A stretch of 24,080 nt of DNA from Rhodospirillaceae bacterium. GTDB lineage: Bacteria; Pseudomonadota; Alphaproteobacteria; Puniceispirillales; Puniceispirillaceae. Every line of letters starts with the position of its first letter. Within the stretch, counting starts at the first letter, position 1. Below are positions 1 through 6,479 of the stretch, one piece after another. The position numbers were made by a program, and so were the translations under genes. Under the pieces are notes generated by a model, which worked only from the letters and a program-made list of their open reading frames with translations, was not told where the DNA came from and did not search any database. The stretch covers positions 15,491 through 39,570 of the forward strand of contig PCBG01000005.1 in the NCBI GenBank assembly GCA_002731315.1. The letters run 5' to 3'.

Positions 1-1092
1 GCCGAGGGCGGCGGCCAGCTGGTCCTGGAAGCCATCGACCTGTCCGTGTCGGTGCCGTTACGCAACAATGCAGAAAGCGACATTACGGGCAGCAACACGG
101 CGGACAGTGACGCCGCGGGCCGTCGCCAGCTGCTGAACCATTTCAACCTGCTGGTCCGGCGCACCGACCGGATCGGCATTGTCGGGCCGAACGGGATTGG
201 CAAATCCAGTCTTGTCCACGTGCTGCTGGGGCTGGCGGCGCCAGATGGCGGGCGGGGGCGTCAGGGATTCGGGCTGAACCCGGCCTATTTCGACCAGCAG
301 CGCAGCGCCCTTGACCGCCAGTCATCGCCCTGGACAATCCTGACAGATGGCGGCGCCGACATGATCGAGGTGGCCGGGGTTACCAAACATGTGACCGCCT
401 ATCTGCGCGACTTTCTGTTTGACGATCACAAGATGACACAAAAGGTGGCCACCCTGTCGGGCGGCGAACAGAACCGCCTGCTGCTGGCGAAACTGTTTGC
501 CGAGACTCATAACTTCCTAGTGCTGGACGAGCCGACCAATGATCTGGATATGGAAACGCTGGATCTGCTGCAGGAGGTGATTGCCGATTATGACGGCACC
601 ATCCTGATTGTCAGCCATGACCGCGATTTCCTCGACCGCACGGTAACCGCCATCCTCGCCTTTGAAGGGGATGGCAAGGTCAGCGCCCATGCCGGCGGCT
701 TTTCCGATTATCTGGACCGGCGCATGAAAGCTGCCACGCGCCGCGCCGCACGCGCAGAGTCGCAAAAAAGCAGCGGCAAGACTGGCGGCAAGAACGCAGG
801 TGGGGCCACCTCAAAATCCGGTGCAAAACCGACCGACAACCGCACGGCAAAGCTGAGCTTCAAGGACCAGCACGCGCTCGACACGCTGCCCGGCGAGATC
901 GAGGCGCTGGAGGCGGAAATCGCCACGCTGGAAGTGCGGCTGGCCGACCCCGCGCTGTTTGCACAGGACCCGCAGGCATTCAATGATGCTGCTGACCGGC
1001 TGGCCGCCGCCCGCAGCGACAAGGATGACCGCGAACTGCGCTGGCTGGAAGCCGCCGAAAAAGCCGAGGCGCTGGCAGCGGAGCGGGGTTAG
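1..1092 (+). CDS. uup: ABC-F family ATPase, Uup type (5' end outside window)
   Basis: Soluble ABC-F ATPase without membrane segments. Family members act on ribosomes or nucleic acid; Uup proteins are linked to ribosome function and to limiting precise transposon excision. The reading frame is open from base 1, so only the second ATPase domain and the C-terminal tail are present. Visible motifs are Walker A GPNGIGKSS (184-210), signature LSGGEQNRLLLAK, Walker B LVLDEPTNDLD, and the H-loop SHDRDF. A basic Gly/Lys/Ala linker follows, then a C-terminal helical hairpin rich in Leu, Ala and Glu (about 865-1092). That tail distinguishes Uup from EttA-like ABC-F proteins. About 20 polar residues appear inserted between the first strand of the domain and the strand leading to Walker A. 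The GTG at 46 is internal and is not the gene start. The family is certain; the Uup subfamily is likely. Confidence 0.93.
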   Translation, partial: AEGGGQLVLEAIDLSVSVPLRNNAESDITGSNTADSDAAGRRQLLNHFNLLVRRTDRIGIVGPNGIGKSSLVHVLLGLAAPDGGRGRQGFGLNPAYFDQQRSALDRQSSPWTILTDGGADMIEVAGVTKHVTAYLRDFLFDDHKMTQKVATLSGGEQNRLLLAKLFAETHNFLVLDEPTNDLDMETLDLLQEVIADYDGTILIVSHDRDFLDRTVTAILAFEGDGKVSAHAGGFSDYLDRRMKAATRRAARAESQKSSGKTGGKNAGGATSKSGAKPTDNRTAKLSFKDQHALDTLPGEIEALEAEIATLEVRLADPALFAQDPQAFNDAADRLAAARSDKDDRELRWLEAAEKAEALAAERG

Positions 1093-1106
1093 GTCGCCAC
1101 CCCGCC

Positions 1107-1136
1107 TTGACCCCCTGATGCCACCGCGCCTATGAT
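1107..1136 (+). promoter_or_regulatory. sigma-70-type promoter of rnpB
   Basis: A -35 box TTGACC (1107-1112) and a -10 box TATGAT (1131-1136) are separated by 18 bp. Position 1144, seven bases after the -10, is exactly where the first strand of RNase P helix P1 begins. The match of promoter spacing to the predicted RNA 5' end supports both calls. It lies just after the uup stop, so rnpB has its own promoter. Confidence 0.75.
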
Positions 1137-1143
1137 CCGGCCG

Positions 1144-1522
1144 CTGTCAGATGGCCGGATGGCTGCTGCCTGCACCCTTGCGGTGCGGGGAGAGGAAAGT
1201 CCGGGCTCCACAGGATCAGGATGCCGGGTAACGCCCGGCGGGGGCGACCCCAGGGAAAGTGCCACAGAAAACAAACCGCCACTTTCGGGTGGTAAGGGTG
1301 AAAAGGTGCGGTAAGAGCGCACCGCCGGGCCGGCAACGGGCTGGGCATGGTAAACCCCATCCGGAGCAAGACCATGTAGGGACACATGTCGCCTTGTGTG
1401 ACAGGCGCGATCCTGCGCCGCTGTCCGGGTAGGTCGCTCGACACGGCTGGCAACAGCCGCGCTAGATGAATAGCCGTCACCCCTCTGCGGGAACAGAACC
1501 CGGCTTACAGGCCATCTGACAG
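1144..1522 (+). ncRNA. rnpB: RNase P RNA, bacterial type A
   Basis: Catalytic RNA that removes 5' leaders from pre-tRNAs together with the RnpA protein. The ends are set by helix P1: bases 1144-1156 are perfectly complementary to 1510-1522 over 13 bp. The 5' core sequence GAGGAAAGTCCGGGCTCC lies at 1192-1209. The 3' partner ACAGAACCCGGCTTA lies at 1493-1507. These are the hallmark conserved regions that form P4 and its surroundings. The GGTAAGGGTGAAAAGGTGCG stretch in the middle and AGATGAATAGCC near 1464 also fit. The 379-nt size is normal. Six T residues (1523-1528) follow P1 directly, with no separate local terminator hairpin that I can see. Open reading frames overlapping this RNA on either strand are not genes. 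Confidence 0.97.
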
Positions 1523-1625
1523 TTTTTTACCGGCACTAGTCGGCCGATACCACAGAAGCAGGCATAAACCGCCACCGTCGCTGTCCGCCCAAAAAGTTCA
1601 GTAAACCTCTTCACGCCATGCCGCT

Positions 1626-2462
1626 TCAGGGCACTAGGGCAAATGCCGGGCGCGCCATAAACGCTGCCAGTTCGGGAAAGCCTGCTGTGATGGCGGCGCG
1701 GCTGTTCAGCTGCCATTCATCATCAATCTCGGCAGCGCGCCCCGGCATCTGCTGCTGGCCGCGCATGCTGGTGATCGCCCAATAGGTGAATTCGGTTACC
1801 TGACAGGCATAGTCACAGCTGCGATCATCATAATGGTAGACAGCATTGGCCGGATAGCGGTGCGGCACCCGCGCAAAGCGGCCACCACGGGCGATATCCA
1901 TCAGATCGGCAATCCGGCTTCCCGCATATTCTCCAAAATCATCCGGATATGTCTCGGCATAGCCGAACTGTGTGACCAGATGCAGCGCCTCTTCCAGCGT
2001 CGGGTCAAAATCGGTGCCGCGCCGCACCATCTCGTCATCAAAGACGATGGTGAAATTCTCGCGGCCGCTGAGCCGTGCAAAGCGCCTGGCCTGGCGTTCG
2101 GACGATACCACGACAAAGGCCGCCTGCTGTACTGCCAGCCCCCCCACAACAGCCGCATTGTCGGGCGCACCATCCACGTCGAAATCCAGAATGTCGGTCA
2201 TCACCGCCGCGGCATGCGCCAAATCACCTGCGGCAATGCCCTTGCCAGCGCAGATATCAATGCCAAAGACGGCGGTGCCGGTGAAACCGGACGGGCATGC
2301 GGCATGCGCCGGCACGGATAATGACAGGCCAGACAGCATGAGGACCATCAACGCCAGCAACGATGTTCGCCTGTGCGGCATCCGCAGGCCTGTGCGGCGC
2401 GCGCGCCCCTCACAGCAGCCATATCTTTTACAGCCTATATGCGCCTTGCCGGATTGCATCAT
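1626..2462 (-). CDS. secreted protein of unknown function
   Basis: I do not recognise a named family. The chosen start gives 278 aa. ATG at 2460-2462 sits 8 nt after GGAGGAG, the best ribosome site in the region; the first in-frame start, TTG at 2567, has none. A hydrophobic signal segment (LLALMVLMLSGLSL) ends in a PAHA-type cleavage site, so the mature protein starts near ACPSGF. If ATG 2381 is used instead, the signal peptide is of normal length and the protein has 251 aa. The mature part has four Cys (ACPSGF, DICAG, and CDYAC), enough for two disulfides. It also has an acidic EEALHLVTQFGY segment, an ARGGRF motif, and a TEFTYWAITS segment near the C-terminus. I have a vague memory of similar uncharacterised secreted proteins in marine bacteria, which I cannot verify. 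It converges on rnpB and diverges from mraZ. Export to the periplasm or medium is likely; function is unknown. Confidence 0.8.
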   Translation of the reverse strand: MMQSGKAHIGCKRYGCCEGRARRTGLRMPHRRTSLLALMVLMLSGLSLSVPAHAACPSGFTGTAVFGIDICAGKGIAAGDLAHAAAVMTDILDFDVDGAPDNAAVVGGLAVQQAAFVVVSSERQARRFARLSGRENFTIVFDDEMVRRGTDFDPTLEEALHLVTQFGYAETYPDDFGEYAGSRIADLMDIARGGRFARVPHRYPANAVYHYDDRSCDYACQVTEFTYWAITSMRGQQQMPGRAAEIDDEWQLNSRAAITAGFPELAAFMARPAFALVP

Positions 2463-2470
2463 GCCCATGT

Positions 2471-2477
2471 CTCCTCC
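2471..2477 (-). promoter_or_regulatory. ribosome binding site that sets the start of the secreted protein
   Basis: On the minus strand the sequence reads GGAGGAG, then 8 nt, then ATG at 2462. ATG 2468 would be only 2 nt away and ATG 2459 is 11 nt away. This near-perfect Shine-Dalgarno site favours 2462 over the signal-peptide-proximal ATG at 2381, which has only a weak AGG upstream. Confidence 0.6.
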
Positions 2478-2552
2478 CATTCCCTGTGCTTTCCGGTCCT
2501 GTTGCCCGCGCGGGGGGCAGCCAAATACCAGCCGAAGGCTAGCACCAAAAGC

Positions 2553-2567
2553 TTGACGGATCGTCAA
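2553..2567. repeat. inverted repeat TTGACG-GAT-CGTCAA
   Basis: A perfect 6-bp inverted repeat with a 3-bp centre. Each arm contains TTGACG, a -35-like hexamer, so it could be an operator overlapping a promoter element of the minus-strand gene. No good -10 lies 17 bp downstream on the minus strand (TGCTAG is poor). Its role is unknown. Confidence 0.4.
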
Positions 2568-2599
2568 CGCAGGTCACGTCACCCCATACTGTCCCAAAC

Positions 2600-2612
2600 G
2601 CCTGATTCAGGC
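2600..2612. repeat. 13-bp palindrome GCCTGATTCAGGC
   Basis: Perfect 6-1-6 palindrome located directly beside the tandem repeat and LexA-like box. The centre contains GATTC, a GANTC site that CcrM would methylate if the organism has that enzyme. No T-run follows on either strand, so it is more like a protein-binding site than a terminator. Confidence 0.4.
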
Positions 2613-2634
2613 AAAAATGGAACAAAAATGGAAC
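2613..2634. repeat. two tandem copies of an 11-bp unit (AAAAATGGAAC)
   Basis: AAAAATGGAAC occurs twice head to tail with no mismatch, followed by AAATAA. The 11-bp period places the two GGAAC elements about one helical turn apart on the same DNA face, as expected for a dimeric regulator that reads direct repeats. Confidence 0.7.
2620..2634. promoter_or_regulatory. candidate LexA (SOS) box, GAAC-N7-GAAC
   Basis: The sequence is GAAC AAAAATG GAAC; on the other strand it is GTTC CATTTTT GTTC. Alphaproteobacterial LexA is known to bind GTTC-N7-GTTC direct repeats, unlike the CTG-N10-CAG palindrome of enterobacteria. The box is 158 bp upstream of the secreted-protein start and 210 bp upstream of mraZ. 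It could repress either side. The pattern is short, so this is a candidate only. Confidence 0.4.
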
Positions 2635-2739
2635 AAATAAGGCTTTTCGCATGAATTACAATATGTTATGCGCCGCCGTTTAAATATAGTATTAACTTGT
2701 TGAAAAAATTCACTTTTTCCCATGAAAAACACCCCTTAA

Positions 2740-2789
2740 CCCATTGACGGCCATTTTTACCCATGATATCCCAAATAATCCCAATGTTG
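2740..2789. promoter_or_regulatory. probable MraZ operator: TGGG repeats at 10-bp spacing
   Basis: CCCA begins at 2740, 2760, 2770 and 2780, and GCCA fills the 2750 position, so five units sit in exact 10-bp phase. On the minus strand they read TGGG (four perfect, one TGGC). E. coli MraZ is known to bind TGGGN repeats separated by 5 bp, that is a 10-bp period, upstream of its own gene. The array ends 55 bp before the mraZ start. A further CCCA at 2719 is about two turns upstream and off phase by 1 bp. Autorepression of the cluster by MraZ is the natural reading. Confidence 0.72.
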
Positions 2790-2844
2790 GTTATTTGGTG
2801 GAAATCCGCCGAAAACCACCATTCGGGCTGTTGGAGAGGATGTC

Positions 2845-3321
2845 GTGGATCTGTTTCTGTCCACATTCGAGAACCGTATCGACAAGAAGGGCCGGCTGTC
2901 CGTGCCCGCGTCGTTTCGTGCTGTCCTCGAACGGCGGCGCGACCCGCTTTATCTTTTCAAGTCGCTGACCGAACCCTGCCTTGAAGGGTGTGGCGCCGAA
3001 CGGATTGGCCAGATCGTCGATGCCATCGACAATATGGACAGCCTGTCGGCAGAGGTGGCGACGCTGCAGACCATGCTGTCCAGCGCGCAGGAAATGAAGC
3101 TCGACAATGAAGGCCGGATCATGCTCTCGGCCGATTTCATCGGCTTTGCCGATCTTGAGGATATGGCGCTCTATGCCGGTATTGGCCGGTCCTTCCAGAT
3201 CTGGCTGCCATCGCGCTATCGCGCCCGCGAGACCGATGCCCGCAGCCGCGCCAAAACCGACGGCCTTCCCAGCCTTCGCCTTGGGGCGCTGCCGCCCGAT
3301 GATACCGGCGGGAGGCGCTGA
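2845..3321 (+). CDS. mraZ: MraZ, transcriptional regulator of the dcw cluster
   Basis: DNA-binding protein of the double AbrB/SpoVT fold that forms ring-shaped oligomers on the nucleoid and represses its own operon. The 158-aa product has two copies of the fold, each marked by a turn motif: DKKGR at residues 13-17 and DNEGR at 87-91. The C-terminal 20 or so residues are polar. The start is GTG at 2845, with GGAGAGG ending 5 nt upstream. An ATG at 2840 is out of frame and gives no family match. It is the first gene of the cluster, and its stop overlaps rsmH by 1 bp (TGATG). The TGGG repeat array just upstream is its expected binding site. Confidence 0.95.
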   Translation: MDLFLSTFENRIDKKGRLSVPASFRAVLERRRDPLYLFKSLTEPCLEGCGAERIGQIVDAIDNMDSLSAEVATLQTMLSSAQEMKLDNEGRIMLSADFIGFADLEDMALYAGIGRSFQIWLPSRYRARETDARSRAKTDGLPSLRLGALPPDDTGGRR

Positions 3322-4322
3322 TGCCTGCGGCGCTTTCCCAGCAAGAGGCACTTCACCTGCCGGTGCTGTTGCGCGAAACCGTCTCCGCCCTCGCCCCCGC
3401 TGATGGCGGGCTCTATCTCGACGCTACATTCGGCAATGGCGGCTATAGCGAAGCCATATTGAATGCGGCTGCCTGCAGCGTCATCGCCATTGACCGCGAT
3501 CCCGACGCCATTGCCCGCGGCGCGGCGATGCTGGACCGCTCTGATGGCCGGTTGCAGCTTGCCGAGGGCTGTTTTTCCAATATGCGCCAGCTTGCCGGCC
3601 AGCATCAGAATGGCAGTGCGCGCCAGTTTGACGGCATTGCATTTGACCTTGGCGTCTGTTCGACGCAGCTGGACCAGCCCGAGCGCGGCTTTTCCTTTCG
3701 CTTTGACGGGCCGCTGGATATGCGCATGTCGCAATCCGGTGAAACCGCCGCCGATGTGGTGATGCAGCTGGATGAAACCGCGCTGGCGCGCATCCTTTGG
3801 GAATATGGCGAGGAACGCGCCTCGCGCCGGATTGCGCGCGCCATTGTCCGCGCCCGCACCGCTAAACCGATCGAAACAACCGGCCAACTGGCCACCATCA
3901 TCCATGCGGTGATGCCGCCTCGCCGGATCGGCCAAATTGATCCTGCCACCCGCAGCTTTCAGGCGCTGCGCATCCATATCAATCGCGAGCTTGGTGAGGT
4001 TAAGGACGGGCTTGCCGCAGCCGAGGCCATGCTACGCCCCGGCGGTATTCTGGCAGTTGTGTCCTTTCATTCGCTGGAAGATCGGATCGTCAAACGTTTT
4101 CTGACTGATCGCAGCGGTGGTGCCGGTCGCCCATCACGCCACCGCCCGGAAATGAACGGGCCTATCCCCACTTTTGAACGCATCCAACGCAAGCCGATCC
4201 TACCGGATGAAACCGAGCGGGAGGCAAATCCACGGGCGCGCTCGGCAAAATTGCGAGTCGGCCGCCGCACCGACGCCCCCGTGACCACTGCCGCTGCCGC
4301 TACTTTTAAGGAGGCCCCTTGA
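3321..4322 (+). CDS. rsmH: 16S rRNA (cytosine-1402-N4)-methyltransferase RsmH
   Basis: SAM-dependent enzyme (also MraW) that methylates N4 of C1402 in 16S rRNA, in the decoding centre of the small subunit. The 333-aa product begins with the typical HLPVLLRETVSAL. The SAM-binding loop DATFGNGGYSEAIL (residues 34-47) and AIDRDPDAI follow. Further hallmarks are GIAFDLGVCSTQLDQPERG, the ATRSFQALRIHINRE segment, and SFHSLEDRIVKRF near the end. GGAGG at 3311-3315 serves the ATG at 3321, which shares one base with the mraZ stop. Its position right after mraZ is conserved across bacteria. No unusual features were seen. Confidence 0.97.
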   Translation: MPAALSQQEALHLPVLLRETVSALAPADGGLYLDATFGNGGYSEAILNAAACSVIAIDRDPDAIARGAAMLDRSDGRLQLAEGCFSNMRQLAGQHQNGSARQFDGIAFDLGVCSTQLDQPERGFSFRFDGPLDMRMSQSGETAADVVMQLDETALARILWEYGEERASRRIARAIVRARTAKPIETTGQLATIIHAVMPPRRIGQIDPATRSFQALRIHINRELGEVKDGLAAAEAMLRPGGILAVVSFHSLEDRIVKRFLTDRSGGAGRPSRHRPEMNGPIPTFERIQRKPILPDETEREANPRARSAKLRVGRRTDAPVTTAAAATFKEAP

Positions 4323-4326
4323 TCCC

Positions 4327-4761
4327 ATGCGCATAATCCTCGTCTGCACCATTCTGACAGCCATCCTCGGCACCACACTCTATCAGGTGAAAATCGGCAT
4401 TGATGCTCGCGAGAGCCAGCTTCTGACGCTGGAAAGCGAAATTGCGGATACCGAACGCAAAATCGCGGTGCTGGAAGCCGAATGGGCCTTTCTGTCGCGT
4501 CCAGAACGCGTTTTGAAGCTGTCAGACAGTCTGCTGAAGATGCAACCGATAGATGAAGACCGCATCTTGCCGATCGAGGCCATCCCGATGCGCATCCTGC
4601 CGAAATTCGACGACACGCTGGCGGATGTCGGGGTGATCACCCTGCTGCCGCCAGACGAAGACACCCCACAGCGCCATATCCAGCCGGTTGTCGTTAATGC
4701 CGGCAGCACTCTCATCCCGTTACGCACCACCATCACCAGCCAGGAGGACAGGTCTAACTGA
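4327..4761 (+). CDS. ftsL: cell division protein FtsL
   Basis: Small bitopic divisome protein that pairs with FtsB-like partners and FtsQ and helps activate FtsW-FtsI. The 144-aa product has a short cytoplasmic tip, one membrane helix at about residues 3-20 (IILVCTILTAILGTTLYQV), then a heptad-rich periplasmic coiled coil at about 28-60. After it comes the LSRPERVLKLSD segment common in alphaproteobacterial FtsL. Sequence conservation in this family is low, so position between rsmH and ftsI is a major part of the evidence. An AAGGAGG site lies 12 nt before ATG 4327, slightly far, but no better in-frame start exists. It is 4 bp after rsmH. Confidence 0.9.
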   Translation: MRIILVCTILTAILGTTLYQVKIGIDARESQLLTLESEIADTERKIAVLEAEWAFLSRPERVLKLSDSLLKMQPIDEDRILPIEAIPMRILPKFDDTLADVGVITLLPPDEDTPQRHIQPVVVNAGSTLIPLRTTITSQEDRSN

Positions 4762-6479
4762 TGTTCAGCCCCACCCTCACTGCCAGACTGAAAGCGCTGA
4801 TACTGCCACCACGGCCGGATCCGGCACGTTCACGCCGCATTGCCGAAGGCCGGTTGCTGGTCTCGGCGCTGTTTGTTTTGGGTGTGTTCAGCGCCATTGC
4901 CGTGCGGGTGCTGATGCTGGCAAGCGAGGGTAATCCCAGCCTCAATCCCTATCTTGTGGATGAATCATCCGTGGCCCGCGGCGAAGTGTTCGACCGGAAT
5001 GGCCGGCTGCTATCAACCAATCTTCCGATCGTCGTGCTGCATGCTGATCCGGCGCATATCATGGACCCAAAAACCGCTGCGCTAGCGCTGGCGCCGATGT
5101 TACCGCGCTATGATGAAGCTGACCTACAGCACCTGCTGACCCGCAAGACCCGCTATGTCGAGCTTGACCGCAAGCTGACACCAGCCCGCCATGCCGCCAT
5201 CCTGCAGCTCGGAATCCCTGGCATCTATTTCCGCAAGTCTGTGGTCCGCGCCTATCCTGGCGGCGATCTGGCTGCGCATATTCTCGGCCATGTCGATGTC
5301 GACAATAATGGCATTGCCGGCGTTGAAAAATCTCTCAATACCCGGCTATCCGCCGGAGAAAACATAACATTATCAATTGATTCTGGTGTTCAGGAGATTG
5401 TCGCACGCGCACTGCAGGAACAGATTGACGATTATGAGGCTGTCGCCGGCGCCGCCCTAATGATGGAAATTGGCAGCGGCGAAATCATCTCCATGGTATC
5501 GCTGCCAGACTATAATGCGAACCACATTGCCGCTGCTGATGAGGAGGAGCGTTTCAACCGTGCCTCGCTCGGCCTCTATGAGCTTGGCTCGACATTCAAG
5601 ATCCTGAACACCGCGATTGCTCTGGAAAGCGGCACCACCACGCTGGATCGTCGCTACAATGTGGCCCAGCCGCTGCGCGTACCGGGCAAAAGCATCACCG
5701 ATTACAAGACCTATGACTGGCCGCTTTCCGTTCCGGAAATTCTGGTGCTATCATCCAATATCGGGTCGGCAAAGATGGCGGCCGAATTTGGTGGCGAGAC
5801 CCAGCGCGCCTACCTCGAACGCCTTGGCATGGCACAACGCCTGTCGCTGGAAATCCCCGAGACATCCACCCCGCAAATGCCCCGCCAGTGGAAGGCGGCC
5901 GAGATTGCCACCGTGTCCTATGGCCATGGCATCGCTGTATCCTTGCCGCATCTGGCGGCAGCGGTTTCCGCAGCGAGCGGCGACGGTGTCTTTCTGGAAC
6001 CGACCCTACTGCATCGTGCACCTGCCGATTCGCGAATCCGATCGCGCGTCTTTTCACCCGATACAACGCGTGCCGTGCGATCGATGATGCGTCTGGTTGT
6101 GGCGCATCCTGACGGCACGGCAAATCTGGCCGAGGCGCGCGGCTATATGGTCGGGGGCAAGACCGGTACATCAGAAAAGGTTCGGCCAGAAGGCGGCTAT
6201 TACAAAGATCGTAATATCGCCAGCTTTGTCGCCACCTTCCCGGTACATGAGCCTAAATATGTGTTGGCCATCATGGTGGATGATCCGAAAGGGCAGAAGA
6301 AATCCTATTACAAGACAACGGGCGGCTGGGTTGCGGCACCTGCGGCAAAGGAAATCATCCGGCACGCCGCGCCGATGCTGGGAATTCATCCTGTTGACGA
6401 AAAAGCGCCTGAAATCCGCCAAAAACTGAAGCTAGATTTCAAGATCGGAAAAGGGGAGATGTCTCTTGCTTCTTACTGA
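4761..6479 (+). CDS. ftsI: peptidoglycan D,D-transpeptidase FtsI (PBP3)
   Basis: Septal class B penicillin-binding protein that cross-links new peptidoglycan in the periplasm, working with FtsW. The 572-aa product has a basic cytoplasmic N-terminus, one membrane anchor at about residues 32-53, and a dimerisation/pedestal domain starting at RGEVFDRNGRLL (73-84). The transpeptidase domain follows. The three active-site motifs are complete: S277-TFK with the acylated serine, S331-SN, and K467-TGT. The size is normal. ATG 4761 overlaps the ftsL stop by one base, with AGGAGG at 4742-4747. The 3' end overlaps murE by 14 bp. Confidence 0.97.
   Translation: MFSPTLTARLKALILPPRPDPARSRRIAEGRLLVSALFVLGVFSAIAVRVLMLASEGNPSLNPYLVDESSVARGEVFDRNGRLLSTNLPIVVLHADPAHIMDPKTAALALAPMLPRYDEADLQHLLTRKTRYVELDRKLTPARHAAILQLGIPGIYFRKSVVRAYPGGDLAAHILGHVDVDNNGIAGVEKSLNTRLSAGENITLSIDSGVQEIVARALQEQIDDYEAVAGAALMMEIGSGEIISMVSLPDYNANHIAAADEEERFNRASLGLYELGSTFKILNTAIALESGTTTLDRRYNVAQPLRVPGKSITDYKTYDWPLSVPEILVLSSNIGSAKMAAEFGGETQRAYLERLGMAQRLSLEIPETSTPQMPRQWKAAEIATVSYGHGIAVSLPHLAAAVSAASGDGVFLEPTLLHRAPADSRIRSRVFSPDTTRAVRSMMRLVVAHPDGTANLAEARGYMVGGKTGTSEKVRPEGGYYKDRNIASFVATFPVHEPKYVLAIMVDDPKGQKKSYYKTTGGWVAAPAAKEIIRHAAPMLGIHPVDEKAPEIRQKLKLDFKIGKGEMSLASY

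Larger units (their letters stand above)
2463..2844. other. AT-rich divergent intergenic region upstream of the dcw cluster
   Basis: This 382-bp gap lies between the divergent secreted-protein gene and mraZ and contains no credible ORF. It becomes clearly AT-rich from about 2611 to 2800. From left to right it holds a TTGACG/CGTCAA palindrome, a 13-bp palindrome, an 11-bp tandem repeat with a LexA-like box, an AT patch with possible -10 boxes (TACAAT 2657-2662 and TATAGT 2685-2690), and the CCCA repeat array. I could not pair either -10 box with a good -35 at 16-18 bp. TTGACG at 2744-2749 also lacks a -10 at normal spacing. The cluster promoter must be here, but I cannot place it. Confidence 0.7.

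Noticed and set aside
1130..1480. Open frames of up to 116 codons on the minus strand and 60 codons on the plus strand across the RNase P RNA
   Set aside because: They lie within conserved rnpB structure, lack ribosome sites, and their products resemble no family. Structured GC-rich RNA genes often give such chance frames.
2680..2744. Possible CtrA sites (TTAA at 2680-2683 and 2692-2695; TTAACCCAT at 2736-2744)
   Set aside because: The TTAA pair is separated by 8 bp rather than the 7 bp of the CtrA consensus, and TTAACCCAT has one extra base relative to TTAACCAT. Such AT-rich matches are expected by chance in this gap.
2744..2769. TTGACG (2744-2749) and TGATAT (2764-2769) as the cluster promoter
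   Set aside because: The spacer is only 14 bp, too short for a normal sigma-70 promoter, and both boxes fall within the CCCA repeat array.
3216..3977. 253-codon minus-strand frame opposite rsmH, and similar long antisense frames opposite murE, murB and ftsZ
   Set aside because: They are mirror frames of strongly biased, well-identified genes, without ribosome sites or recognisable domains.
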